The notes below the pieces were generated by a model. The model did not search any database, was not told the DNA's origin, and saw nothing but the letters and a program-made list of their open reading frames with translations. Shown here piece after piece: positions 48,401 to 58,370 of a stretch of DNA of 64,000 nucleotides; positions within the stretch are counted from its first letter, which is position 1, and each line of letters starts with the position of its first letter. Source of the stretch: Flectonema sp. DT1601 (lineage: Eukaryota; Euglenozoa; Diplonemea; Diplonemida; Diplonemidae); contig OZ025788.1 of assembly GCA_964019425.1 (NCBI GenBank), positions 434,001 to 498,000 on the forward strand. The letters are read 5' to 3'. Position numbers and translations under genes: made by a program.

Positions 48401-51400
48401 GACTAGTCACTGGATGTTGATATTCGGAAAGAATAAATTAAAACAAACAATATTTGAAAAAATCTTCTTACCCCACGGTAATGATAAGACCTTCCGTTCT
48501 GTGCTATCTTTACCTCTTGAGATTTGTACTCTTGAGAGCTGTGAACGTGTAGATCTTGTGAAACCTTTACCGGGAACACAACAAGCTTTATTATTTATCC
48601 TTACATCACGATGGAAAACAGATGCTGATGGATACTATATAGTTTATAGGTTCGACATGGAAAAGCTTAAGGATCACGCAAAACAAGTTTATACGTGTTC
48701 AGCAAAAGATTGTTGGGAGGTTTTGAGAAACACTGGAGGACGTATTGGTGTGTCTGATGCGGTCATTGACCAAGATTCAGGATTCATCTACGCTGTTGTT
48801 GGAAGAGGTTGTAAAGATGTTGACGTCGCGAGGACTCCAACTCAAATGGTTCAATTCACAAGTGACACGTTAAAATCGGGTAACTCTCGAGTGTTTCAAG
48901 AAAAGGAAGTCCTCGGATTGAATCCGAACTCAGAAATTGCCGTAGCAATGCACGCAGACCGAGAGAGACGAGCAATCTTCATATTGTCAACAAAAGATAG
49001 CACCTCAACAATATCTGTTGCAAACATGTACGACGTTTTATCAGTAACACCTGAAGCAGTTGATGCTGGAGGTGGTACTGTTGTTAGTGTCACTGGTATT
49101 GGGTTCCCACATCCAAAAATCTTCACTTCACCGACACTACTTATTGGAGACACAATCTCTACGGATTGTGAGATTATCCCTTCAACAGTGTATCGTGAGT
49201 TACCTTCGGTTATAATTTGTACAGCAAGGAAACCAGTTAGCTATATCTCATGTCAAGGCCTTACTTTGGAAGTATCGGTTGATGGTGATAAACGTTGGAC
49301 AGAATCTGAAATTGGGATTTCATACATCAGCACTCCTCGAGTACTTCAAATTGGAGCGAAGAAGATTGGAGGCTCTTGGACCTTCCCTCATGAAGAAGGT
49401 GTTTACCCAACTAAGCCTCATCAAGTTGTGTCATTCCAGAAAAAGGCTCAAGCAATCTCAGACACGATTACCATCCCAGGTCCTGAGGATTATTACGATG
49501 TTACAATTGATAATTTCGATCGCAAAGTTCGAATTCATCAAAGAGAAGACACAGGTTGTTACGGACCAGCTAATGTGGATGTTGTAGTTACTGTTTTTGG
49601 ATCTGGTTTCTTACCTCGTGACACAATGCGTTGTAAATACAACAACGCTGATCCTGTTTATGGTACCTTCTTAACTGCTATGAAAGCACTTTGTCTGGTA
49701 CCTGCTCATGAAGAACCCTTCTCATCACTAATTGAAGTGACTGTAGACGGACAAACATATTCTGACAGGAAGGGTGTTGAACAGAGATACACTTCTATTG
49801 GTGCAGTAAGTCAGTTGGAAGTATTCTCTGTGTGCAGCGACGGTGGAACAATATGCGATGCTGAGATTCAAATAAAATCAGGAGAACCACTTCCGAGAGT
49901 ATTTATTATCTTAAAAGACAAGAATAAGAATGTACTTGGAGAGACCTGGACGCCGATGAACAATAACGGAATAGATCGGGTTGAAGCTTTGTGGCGTTGG
50001 AAATCAAGCGAATCAACACCAAGGCCAACGCCAACTGCAGTTGACCGCAATTCGGAATTTCCACCAGTAGAATACACAGACGTGTCTGGGGGAATCGCAT
50101 CATTCGAAGAGCTGCTATTCCCAAGACCTCAAGAAGGTGATTACATTGTAACTTTTACATACAGAACACCTGATCGAATATTTGAAAGTTTTCTGCAAGT
50201 TTCAGTTTCTGGTGGTGATCCTTACGAACTACAGTTCATTCGAGAACCATCAGAGTTTAGTAACAACAGAGATCCTCTCACTCAACAGCCTCTGTTTAAA
50301 CTCGTTGATGAGGCAGGTAACGCTGTTAGAGATCTTCAGAAAGACTTCGACTTTACAATTGTGGCCAGCATTGAACTCTTTGAAGATGATGATCACTTCC
50401 GTTATGACGATCTTGTTATTGAAGATGCTGCGTCTCAACTTGATCCTGACTTGGCAACTTACGTTTTTAAAAAACTTCGTATTCAGTCACACACTAAGAG
50501 AGGTCGAAGTCTTCAGTTTAAAACCGTCACGGTAGGAACTTATCACGAGTTGGTTCGAAATTACTTTTACGTTGTGTTTAGAGTTGAGCACAGGGGAACT
50601 TTCATAGACACACCATCGATGAGAAAAAAGGTACGCATGACCATATCCGACTGCAGTACATCTTACCTTGGAGCTAGGAAACTCGCTTGGGTAGAACCTG
50701 AAGAGCAACCGGTAAACTCAATTGTCCCAATTACTGTTAAGGGTTTTGAGTTCTTTGATACTAAAACAACTGAAGGATCAAACGGACAATACTACTGCGT
50801 ATTCCGTAATGTTAATAATGCTTGGCTTCATCAAGTTAAGGCTTCATTTGTTGATAGTTGTACATTGCTGTGTGACTTGCCTACTAGTGAGTTCAGAGAA
50901 AGTCCTAAAATGACACGTGTGGCTCCGGCTCTTCGTTGTGTTGATTCAAACGGGGATTTGTCGGAAGATGAAAACCGTTGCGTTGACCAAGCCGTGAAAC
51001 CATTCAACGAAACGGGTATCAAGGTGGAATACTACCACAGATATGTTGGTCCTGGAACAGCTATCAGAATGTGGAACACGGAAGTTGTATTACCATCATG
51101 GAGAAAGGAGTTTTCACCATACACCAGATCTCTATCTGAAGAGACGGGAAGAGCTCAGCTTATCACACTTGATAGTAAGCACGCAATGGGTGTGAGGAGA
51201 ATAAACTCTGGTGACTACCTAAATCATCAACGAGAACACGACATGTTTAACTATTCTGTACTTCAACTGGCGAGAAATATTATGAACGAAGATTCCGTAA
51301 TTAGATCAGAAGAATGGGTGACTATAGCGGGAGGTAAGTTCTGGACTGACATTGATAAGGAATGGCAACATGGTGATATTGTTAAGAAGTTGGAACTTTT

Positions 51401-54400
51401 AGATCCGGAGGACCGCGATTTCTCACTGCGAGTAGCAATAACTGACGACAGTATTGGCATCAATGGATGGAGGGGATCGTGGATATCTGACCATGAAATG
51501 TTATCAACACTGGAACTTAATCCGATGGCTGATAACAGTCGTTCTGGTGTTAATGTTCGTCTGGATATTATTCCTGAGAGTAACGTCTCAGCAGTCGTAA
51601 TTGAAACTGGGGGATCTATTTCGTCATCTGCGAGAATACTTAAAATGGTATCCTCGTATGGTGAATTCCCTCAAATTAGACTCAAATCACCAGATACTGG
51701 ACTATACTACTTGAGAGTATCAGTCGCTGGTGGTACAAATTTAAGGATCGCTGAGACTACCATCAGAGTTATTGAAGGTCTTCCGTACAAAGCAGATTTT
51801 AGTGACGCATCAGTCATACCGAGAACGACGTTGACAAGAGCGGTATCGTTGACTGTTCAACCATCATTTGTTATGCTTGATAAATCTGGAAATCGAGTAA
51901 AGGAATTCACGAAAGCCAATGACATCTATGTTAGGGTTGCAATGATGGAACCATGGCCTAGATGTATTAGAGATCATACTGACTGTGTTCAAAAGAACAC
52001 AGGATGTCCTAAGCCAAGTGATCCAGGAATGTGGGGAGTCGAGGAACGATCAGCCAAATGGTTTGGAACAATGACTGAAAGTGATTTTAATTTCTGTCAT
52101 TGGGCGACTCCTCCACTTGAAGACCAATCACAAGAAGCTGATTACTACAGGACTAGTTACGATCCGAAGTTTGATGAAAACGGACTCGCGGCGTACGGAG
52201 TCGCTGGGCTAACCAGAACTGATCTCACTATCTGGGCAGAACTAGCTGACCAGTCATTTAATGTTAGCTGGGAGTTCTATGGTGATGCTCTTGATAAGTA
52301 TGGATACAAGATTGCTCCTGTTTCATTAAAACAGAGGATTCAAACTTCGAGATGTGCTTCAGGCTGTAGCAACAAACTAATTTGTGAAATCGAACCAACT
52401 TCGGTAAGCATCAATGACGCTGCTGGTAGAGAAGATGGAGTGGGAACAGATGTTGTAATTTATGGTGATTTCTTAGAGTTTGCTAACAGTCAGCACGCAG
52501 ACAATCAGAGGTTAAGAGTCGCCTTCCTTTTTAACGTGAACAGAACCGAAGATACTTGTGTTGTTAGAGCAGAATTGAGAGATCCTTGTTCTATTGTGAC
52601 TACTCATCCAACGTGTCACTATCTCTGTCAAAACTATTACAGTCCTGAAGACTATAGTTGGGAAGACAGAGTATCATGTTGTCAAACAGGAAAGAAATCA
52701 GATCTATCTCAATGCTTAGAACGAAGATCTGGAACTGTCATATCCCGAGCTGTAAAGACTCTTGAGATGGATGCACCATCAGAGTTAATTGAGTCTAGAC
52801 AAGTGGCATCATTACAAACAACAATTGGAACTCAAACTATTCAAACAGTGGTGTCAAGTCCAAGTACGAGTAGTATTAAGGTTACAACTCGTTGTCCTTC
52901 TTTAACACATTGCGCAGAAGCTCTCAATTTAGAAAGCAACTCTACTGGTCCATCCCGAGTTGGTAGCGCTGCTCAATTCGGTATCGTCACATCACAGAGA
53001 CTTCTTGGAATACAAACGAATAAATCTGCCAGAGTTGTTGGTCCTTACCACGTTATGATATCTGTTAAGGATGCTATTGGAACAGATCTTTTTGAACGCG
53101 ACAATGTTATTGGTCGCCGTGTACGGATCTTCGTGGAAGGTCGCAGCAACGACGATTCGAAATCCTGGGACGGACCAGATACGTTCTCTCAACTAAAACA
53201 TCACGACTGTGCTTACAGTAATCAAACTGACGTTGTTAGTCAATGTGTTGAATTTCCGCATGGTGATACAGCTGCAGTTGTAAATGGTACCGCCCTTCTA
53301 ACATTCAACCTGATAAGTCCTTTATCAAGAGATTACGGTGTGAGACTTATTGATGTCACACCTCCGGAACTGAATATTCCTTTGTTACCAAGTTGTGAAC
53401 GTAACCATATCGGGCAATTACCGTACATAGACTCATATAAGTGTGCTTCACCAACAGGGGACTTCAGGCACATCCACAACTTCTATGTAAGCAGAGGTGA
53501 GCCTCACCATCTTGGGTGGGGAGCTCAACCAACTGAGTTGATAACAAACTTCTTAGCTGAAACAGTTGAATACTCGGTTCAAGTACTCGACTTCGCTGGT
53601 AACGTGTTGAACGCAAACGAAGTGGTGCCGAGATCGAGTGCTGAAGCTGGAAGCACAAGTTTTTATATCAAACTTTCAACTGAAGTAGAACAGCTCAGAG
53701 ATCCACTAAAGTCACCAACGTTATTCGATCGTCGTAATGAACCTTGGACAGATATGAGACGTAAAGAGTTGGAAGCCTTAGCATGTTCTTTTGACCTGAC
53801 GAAATCTGTTGAGCGAACGGATACCTTCCCAAGTCACAGTACGTATCAAAGTGGCAGCAATACTTTAATTAGGTTTAATTTAAGGAGATTCAAAATATGG
53901 AACGGAATGAAATGCAAACTTTCGTTCACTGTGGACAGCACGATGCCAAACGCGGCAGAGATAAACGCTGCCTCCTCAGTGTCTGTTCACGTTGCTCCAA
54001 ACCCTTGCTGTCGGAGTACTAATGGCAATGGTTGTAGTCAGTTTGGATATTCGTTTGAATTCGGTTGTTGGAATTATCAAATTGATGAATTGATAAGCGG
54101 CCCTAGAAACCCAGCGACCTCAATAGGACTGAGAGGGGTAGCAAGATCTCAACCGTATGCCTGTTTAACAGAGTGTGGTGAATGTGAAGAAGGATTGGTG
54201 TGTGATGGAACCACTGAAATAAGAAACAAGGATGGCTACTGGAGAGAACCGGTCACATACAAAGCACATGAATGTGAATCTGGATGCAAAGCAGGACAGC
54301 TACCTGCACTTGACGCGACGGTAACTGACCGTATTCGTGGAGACTCGCAATGCCGAACTGGATCTGAAGGTCCATTCTGTGGGATCTGTGTCCGTGACTC

Positions 54401-57400
54401 CTTCGAAGACGCCCCATACGGATACGGAAAATCATCAGAAGACTGTGCTGCGTGTTACACTCCTTTCACAAACTACTTCGTACTTGTCATTACAGCTATT
54501 GCCTTGTTAATTGTAATTATTATAATGGTTGCCGTCAACATGAACACCGGCATTTATGTTACTGAAGCCCCTCAGGTTTCTGTAATGATAAAAATTCTTA
54601 TGAATCACCTTCAGGTATGTTATCTGACACAATTTTTAAACCAAACCAAACCAAACCAAACCAAACCAAACCAAACCAAACCAAACCAAACCAAACCAAA
54701 CCAAACCAAACCAAACCAAACCAAACCAAACCAAACCAAACCAAACCAAACCAAACCAAACCAAACCAAACCAAACCAAACCAAACCAAACCAAACCAAA
54801 CCGAACCAAATCAATTAAAATCAATTAAAATCAACAGGTAAGCGCCCTTGCTGGAGACTTCAGTGTCAACTGGGGGGCTGCTATGCAAGCATTCCTCGAT
54901 GGTGAACTAAAGACTGGACCGACTAGCAAAGCAGTTTCTTTAGAATGTATTGTTGAGTTTGACTACTACGATAAATTCATTTTCTGGATGATTGTATGTA
55001 TTTTTTTTTCTTCTTTCTTTTTTGTTGTTGTTCTTGTTTGTTATGTAAAAAAATATGATTGAAAAAAACAACACCTCAACAGACACCCATAATCATAATT
55101 GTTATCCCTGGTGTCGTACTATCTCTCCGTAAGATGATGTTAAAGGTCAGCGTTAACTTATGCAATGAACTAAAGGAAACAACTTGTGAATGTCAATCAC
55201 CATATCATTGGATATATGATTGGTACATTCCTGAAAGAGATAGAAGAGAATTACATCTGCTGTTAGAAGCTCAGACTAATGGACATGCTAATGGAGGAAC
55301 TATTGATATCGTAATGAGAGAATTAGTTCAACCTCGTCACAAGCACAACATGAAATTATCAGCTGCACAGTTAACTTATAAAACATCTGCTGTAAGACAG
55401 ACTACAACACCATTCAGAATAAGAAGACTAATTGACGGAGAACCAAGGTGGGAATCAACTATTGTATTAGGACGTCATGGATGTTGGTTGTGCTCATCAT
55501 GTTGTTTATTGGAACAATTGTTCCCAACTAGGGGAGTTGGTGCACCAGGAGATCCGAACTGTTCTTCACTTGAAGAATTAATAAACGGATCGTGGTACTC
55601 ATGTAAATACCCAGAACATGAAGTCACACCACGAGCACTGTACCAAACATTCAGAGGTGAGTTACTGGTTGCTTGCTTAGCAAGGCACAAAGTAAAGGAA
55701 GCCTTGCGATTTAGAAAGAGTCTCCCATCACTTGTTGAATTGGGAGAAATTATTGAAACTTGTTTCGGTAATGATTCTAGAGTTTCTTCAAAAGAGAAGT
55801 TGAAGAGGAAAGAATATCAACAACGAGCGACTCGCTTAAAAGATTCCGTCGAAGACGAAACAGAAGTTATGTTTGAAGTGGATGAGCTCCTCGATGAGAT
55901 GTTCGTCAATCAAGAGGACGATACCACAACGAGTTTTGATACGTACGCCAAACGACTATCTTCATACGCTCTCGCCAGTATGCCTCCTTACCCTGATAAG
56001 GTACCTCAACATGCACCATTCGCTATTCCTGACAAGCATAGGAGTGAGAGAGAAGAACATGGCATAACGTGGTCAGCGTTCGCTGATAATCCAAAACTTA
56101 AAATCAACGAACACGATCCAAAGTTGTCCATTACGCGTAAGAGAGAAACTGCGTTTGAACGAATTCTGTACGAGAATGACGGAATTAAATTAGTTAGCCA
56201 ACAGCAAGAGAGTTCCAAAGACAACCTCACAATGTCGAGGGAACACAGAGCTGGAGAAGCTGTTTGGCAGATTAAGAGAACTGATCCTGTAACCAAAGAA
56301 ACAAAGCAATGGATTACTAGACAAGGTCCTGCTACACCTCCAAGAACACCACCTCAACATTTATTAAATACTGATGAAGGGCGTCAAGTTACTGTTCCGT
56401 CGTTCGTACTTTCGAAGAAGAGGCCAGAAAAGCTTCCAAAGTGGTATCGTGATTTTGTTATACCATATCGTCTTGGATCGAATAATCCAAGGACAAAGAG
56501 AGATATGGTATCTTTACCAGCAACTGGTGAAGGACAACCTGTCTTTGATCTTCTTAACTTATCTACGAAGATTCCTTGTAATGAATTGTATGCCATGACC
56601 CGTCTACGTAGGGCCCGTGACAAGCTCGATGAATGGAAGAGTCGTGGATACACTGACGATGAAATAAAACAAAGATTTGTAGCAGTGGAAGAAGCGATTG
56701 TTAAAGAGCAATTAAGTACTCAATTGGCTGATGAGGAGGAAGTTCTTCATTTCGATGACGAGGTGTTAAGGAAATCTTTAACAATGGTCAACGGAAAGTC
56801 GTTCATTAAAAGTATGTACCTTAAAAACGGGCGGGACGAGAAGGACCACGTTGAAGATGTTGAAGTTCGCAAAGCCATGTTAGTCGAAGCCGATAAAAAG
56901 ATGAATGTTATTGAGGAATGTCAAGTCTGCTACAGTGATTTTGCAGTTTGGTTCTGCCCTCATCACAACAAGTCTTACTGTGAGCAATGTTATGAAGGTA
57001 TCCATCGGTTCGGAGCTGAACAGGGTCACAGAAAGTATAAATTAGCACCACAACCAAAGATGTCACATCTTGCTGAAGAAGGAGGAATCATAGTAACACG
57101 TACAAGAGATGTGTACACTGTAGCAGTGTTGGTTATTATATTCTTGATGTATCCTTCTTTGATGAAAGAAATTGCATTAATGTTGAACTGCACTGACACG
57201 ACCTGCGTTGACAGTAACACATGTCACCCCTTCCTTGTTGAGGATCCTTCAATTGATTGTTCCACATCAAAGTACGCGACTTATAAATTAATGTCTTTAA
57301 TTTTGTTCTTTTTGTATGGATTTGGTCTTCCTCTTGGGGGTTGGGCAATACTGTACCGCAACCTAAGGGGACTTCGTACAAAAGAAGTGATGGCGACTTT

Positions 57401-58370
57401 AGGATTCTTGTATTCTGGTTATAGACAAAAGAGATGGTACTGGGAGATGGTTATAATGGTAAGAAAGATGTTTATGGTGTTCATCGTAGTCTTTTTAGCT
57501 AGAAATGCGGAATACCAACTTTGGGCAGCAATGTGGACGATAGCGTTCTTTCTGTTCTTGAACGTTACTTTGAGACCTTTTAAATTTACTATTCTCTGGG
57601 TACTTGAGAATATTTCACTCATCTGTATGGTAATCACTCTCAATTTGGCGATGTTTTATTTTTCAAATCTGAACACAACGGAGTTGGCATTGCTGACATG
57701 GTCGATTGTGGGATTCAACGTTTCGGTACTCATGGTATTCGTTTTGTTCATTGTTAGAGACTTGGTTAAGGAAATCACTAAAATAGTTGACACTGATGGT
57801 GATGGAAACATTGGTTGTGATGAGGCTAAAGATTACCTTCAAGGTTTGTATCAGAATAATAAACCAAAGTTCCTCCGACGTCGTCAAGATGTGATAAAAG
57901 AAAATGAACGCGTTGAAAGACGTAGGAAATGGTTAGGAATTGATATGATGCAACGTCGTCACAAACAAAAACTACAACCGGAAAAGACTCTCGACTGTAC
58001 TTCTTCATACGGATACTGGATGGAGAAGTATGATGCAGAAATAAAGGGAGAAAATAGATTCGCATTTGTCGAACGCAAGGCTGATGACTTCCGCGAAAAA
58101 ACATGTCATCAAAAGAAGCAACTATCAATGGATGAAGTGTCTAGTTTCTGGGGTATTGTGTATGGTGAAATTACTGAGCAGCCTAACAACTCTTCAGGTT
58201 TTATTGTGCCTCAAAATGAATTGCTAAACATCTCTCCGGAAGAGGAATATCCAGACCAGATGAACCCAATTGATGTCCCTGACTCATTACCTTCGACTCC
58301 TTCAATCACCTTTAGAGAAGATATGGAATATTCGCCTGCTGGAAGAGCAGATAGCGAGAACCAGTCTTAG
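15402..58370 (+). CDS. giant modular surface receptor/adhesin, three exons, about 14,218 residues
   Basis: Exons are 15402-54614, 54838-54993 and 55083-58370 (13071, 52 and 1095 codons before TAG). Exon junctions are in phase and restore one conserved membrane segment (ILMNHLQ joined to VSALAGDFS, then FIFWMI joined to TPIIIIVIPG). Order: signal peptide 1-22; about 24 beta-rich YSFD modules to about 4724; Thr/Pro/Val stalk about 4726-5245; Cys-rich ectodomain to about 13020; first helix 13024-13047; second near 13115-13138; ~660-residue cytoplasmic loop with a B-box at 13736-13774; six more helices 13800-14014; EF-hand at 14026-14037. ATG 15402 or the in-frame ATG seven codons in (MKPLCVVLF) could start. 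No known family covers the whole protein; the multi-helix end after Cys-rich repeats occurs in large protist surface proteins. A role in adhesion, prey capture or sensing is inference. Confidence 0.85.
16225..16434 (+). other. Cys-rich W-x-D/ACC module, copy 1
   Basis: Contains TCVDVEINGSPWEDTNGDNC and ends ACCICNGGS. The pattern C-D-x(6-9)-W-x-D-x-x-G-x-x-C-x-x-Y...ACC-x-C-x-GG is shared by five places in this protein. Similar small domains occur in surface proteins of many protists. This is the most diverged copy. Confidence 0.6.
18611..18825 (+). other. Cys-rich W-x-D/ACC module, copy 2
   Basis: Contains LPCTDLTLASGAQWVDSLGQ then SCSYYVD and ends ACCGCSGGS. It sits inserted in the fourth clear YSFD module, between its two halves. 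Confidence 0.6.
19718..19924 (+). other. Cys-rich W-x-D/ACC module, copy 3
   Basis: Contains CSDLEVDDMPWTDTSMNGC then NWYD and ends ACCVCGGGT. The flanking text (ITSF or MTSFHPTFSVNV before, LCVIHT after) matches copies 4 and 5, so module and insert have duplicated together. Confidence 0.6.
24301..24750 (+). repeat. 450 bp direct repeat, copy 1
   Basis: Aligned by eye with 29113-29562 without gaps, differing at five positions (about 99% identical). It holds Cys-rich module copy 4 (CVDLNLTVGSPWVDDGGENC ... ACCGCGGGS) and the end of a YSFD module. It opens the GC-rich block. Confidence 0.9.
29113..29562 (+). repeat. 450 bp direct repeat, copy 2
   Basis: Partner of 24301-24750, 4812 bp downstream, closing the GC-rich block directly before the stalk. 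It holds Cys-rich module copy 5. All five differences from copy 1 change the amino acid (Thr to Met, Ala to Thr, Asn to Ser, Arg to Gln, Asn to Thr). Confidence 0.9.
29577..31130 (+). repeat. 12-bp coding minisatellite encoding a TPTV/TTTV stalk
   Basis: About 130 units of ACACCAACGGTT and close variants (ACAACAACGGTT, ACACCAACAGTT) encode TPTV or TTTV. Three units lack one codon (near 29774, 30420 and 30597), keeping frame. The product is a ~520-residue Thr/Pro/Val rod dense in potential O-glycosylation sites, a mucin-like stalk separating the N-terminal modules from the Cys-rich region. Because the unit is a multiple of three and lacks stops, other frames are open here too; these are not genes. 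Confidence 0.95.
31140..36470 (+). other. Cys-rich ectodomain part 1, EGF-like and Notch-repeat-like
   Basis: Residues about 5247-7023 are dense in cysteine. At 31355-31473 a segment reads CSNIDKLGNGNCDSELN ... NFDMGDC, like a Lin-12/Notch repeat but with an insertion and a cysteine missing. EGF-like short loops follow (31640-32220), then a GCC2/GCC3-like stretch near 32660-33060 (CSPCPEGF, CPKGTHSTGRGEC, CKLCPEGTY). Disulfide-rich extracellular rod is the likely structure. Confidence 0.65.
34599..35825 (+). repeat. three copies of a ~65-residue Cys module
   Basis: Copies at about 34599-34800, 34801-34985 and 35617-35825 share C...F...C..[FY][VI]...S..CC......C.G.IP.........[MY].[IN].C...C. 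Examples are FVEQYPESCCRMDGSLSRCK and YVEQDSSRCCSRD. A non-Cys domain of about 190 residues is inserted between copies 2 and 3. I do not recognise the family. Confidence 0.6.
36471..36520 (+). other. proline-rich hinge
   Basis: Encodes PPTPIPTPAPEPEPLKYG at about residue 7025-7040, a likely flexible linker between two Cys-rich regions. Confidence 0.6.
44246..44297 (+). repeat. short Ser-Glu hexanucleotide repeat
   Basis: Repeats of TCTGAA/TCTGAT encode ESDSESESES within the Cys-rich region, an acidic linker and a likely site of length variation. Confidence 0.7.
45370..45930 (+). other. possible DNRLRE/CBM-like beta domain
   Basis: The segment VVEDTIVSLSG ... NRIAIFKWKIP ... DNIVLHLFEEE ... 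IGVYFVD has the layout of the disaggregatase-type (DNRLRE) beta-sandwich that holds large surface proteins together: a D-T start, an R-x-x-x-K/F-F strand, then an alternating L-x-L strand. The match is by shape, not by firm motif. Confidence 0.35.
46590..47370 (+). other. tandem laminin/EGF-like repeats
   Basis: About six repeats with the C-x-C-x(3-5)-G-x-C ... GFW ... NCS-x-C-x-x-G-x-x-G-x-x-C pattern, for example CDHGECDASGRCIC, CQHGQCGENSSC and CSRGTCDERGVCTC, each followed by a W and a C-x(4-6)-G-x-C. They correspond to residues about 10397-10657. Such repeats form stiff extracellular rods. Confidence 0.8.
49036..49770 (+). other. two IPT/TIG-like domains
   Basis: VTPEAVDAGGGTVVSVTGIG followed by FP...L.IGD...C.II...VIICTA is a good IPT/TIG start and end. 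A second, GPANVDVVVTVFGSGF...MRCKYNN...ALCLVPAH, follows at 49555. A third looser one begins near 50700 (VNSIVPITVKGFEF). These immunoglobulin-like folds are common in protist and animal surface receptors. Confidence 0.65.
54471..54541 (+). other. first transmembrane helix of the giant protein
   Basis: NYFVLVITAIALLIVIIIMV follows a GCC2/GCC3-like CGICVRD...CAACYTPF end. The very long ectodomain is therefore outside and the helix is the first of about eight. Confidence 0.85.
54615..54837 (+). other. intron 1 of the giant gene (223 nt)
   Basis: GTATGT donor after CTTCAG and a TCAACAG acceptor. Removing it joins HLQ to VSALAGD in phase 0 and restores a conserved juxtamembrane segment. Its length is not a multiple of three. 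If retained, the frame continues for 68 codons and stops at 54816-54818, giving a protein that lacks all but the first helix. Confidence 0.85.
54641..54806 (+). repeat. CCAAA pentanucleotide microsatellite inside intron 1
   Basis: About 33 uninterrupted copies of CCAAA (TTTGG on the other strand), followed by a GAACCAAAT end and a 10-bp TCAATTAAAA repeat up to the acceptor. In the read-through frame it would encode (NQTKP)n; this is intron, not normal coding sequence. Confidence 0.9.
54838..54993 (+). other. exon 2 of the giant gene (52 codons)
   Basis: Encodes VSALAGDFSVNWGAAMQAFL ... CIVEFDYYDKFIFWMI. A small exon lying between the first and second helices; both ends are in phase 0. It is invisible as a separate gene because it has no start or stop. 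Confidence 0.85.
54994..55082 (+). other. intron 2 of the giant gene (89 nt)
   Basis: GTATGTATTTTTTTTTC donor side and a CCTCAACAG acceptor. It interrupts the second helix (FIFWMI / TPIIIIVIPG). The donor GTATGT and the AACAG acceptor match intron 1. The ATG at 55059 lies inside this intron and is not a gene start. Confidence 0.85.
56920..57036 (+). other. B-box-type zinc finger in the cytoplasmic loop
   Basis: CQVCYSDFAVWFCPHHNKSY then CEQCYEGIH and a final H give C-x2-C-x8-C-x7-C-x2-C-x4-H-x8-H, the spacing of B-box fingers. It lies at residues about 13736-13774, shortly before helix 3. B-boxes mediate protein-protein contacts in cytosolic or nuclear proteins; one inside a membrane receptor is unusual. 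Confidence 0.75.
57789..57824 (+). other. canonical EF-hand calcium loop
   Basis: DTDGDGNIGCDE fits the 12-residue EF-hand loop with Asp at 1, 3 and 5, Gly at 6, Ile at 8 and Glu at 12. It directly follows the last helix, so cytosolic calcium may control the membrane domain. Only one loop is seen; a partner loop was not found. Confidence 0.9.

Larger units (their letters stand above)
55083..58370 (+). other. exon 3: cytoplasmic loop, helices 3-8 and EF-hand
   Basis: After the rest of helix 2 comes a hydrophilic loop of about 660 residues (55155-57110) rich in charged and proline stretches. Six helices follow: near YTVAVLVIIFLMY, MSLILFFLYGFGLPLGG, EMVIMVRKMFMVFIVVF, WAAMWTIAFFLFLNV, ENISLICMVITLNLAMF and WSIVGFNVSVLMVFVLF. 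A ~200-residue cytoplasmic tail contains the EF-hand and ends in TAG. The helix set could form a channel-like or receptor core, but I see no pore motif that I would name. Confidence 0.75.

Noticed and set aside
54641-54806. CCAAA array as an interstitial telomere
   Set aside because: The unit is not a known telomere repeat (euglenozoan telomeres are TTAGGG type), and it sits cleanly inside an intron.
54598-54841. Short frames of Trp-Phe-Gly-Leu-Val or Asn-Gln-Thr-Lys-Pro repeats
   Set aside because: They arise from the CCAAA pentanucleotide inside intron 1.
55059-58370. A separate 1103-residue gene starting at ATG 55059
   Set aside because: The first eight codons lie in intron 2 (a KKTTPQQ start without conservation), and splicing from 54993 to 55083 completes the second membrane helix of the giant protein.
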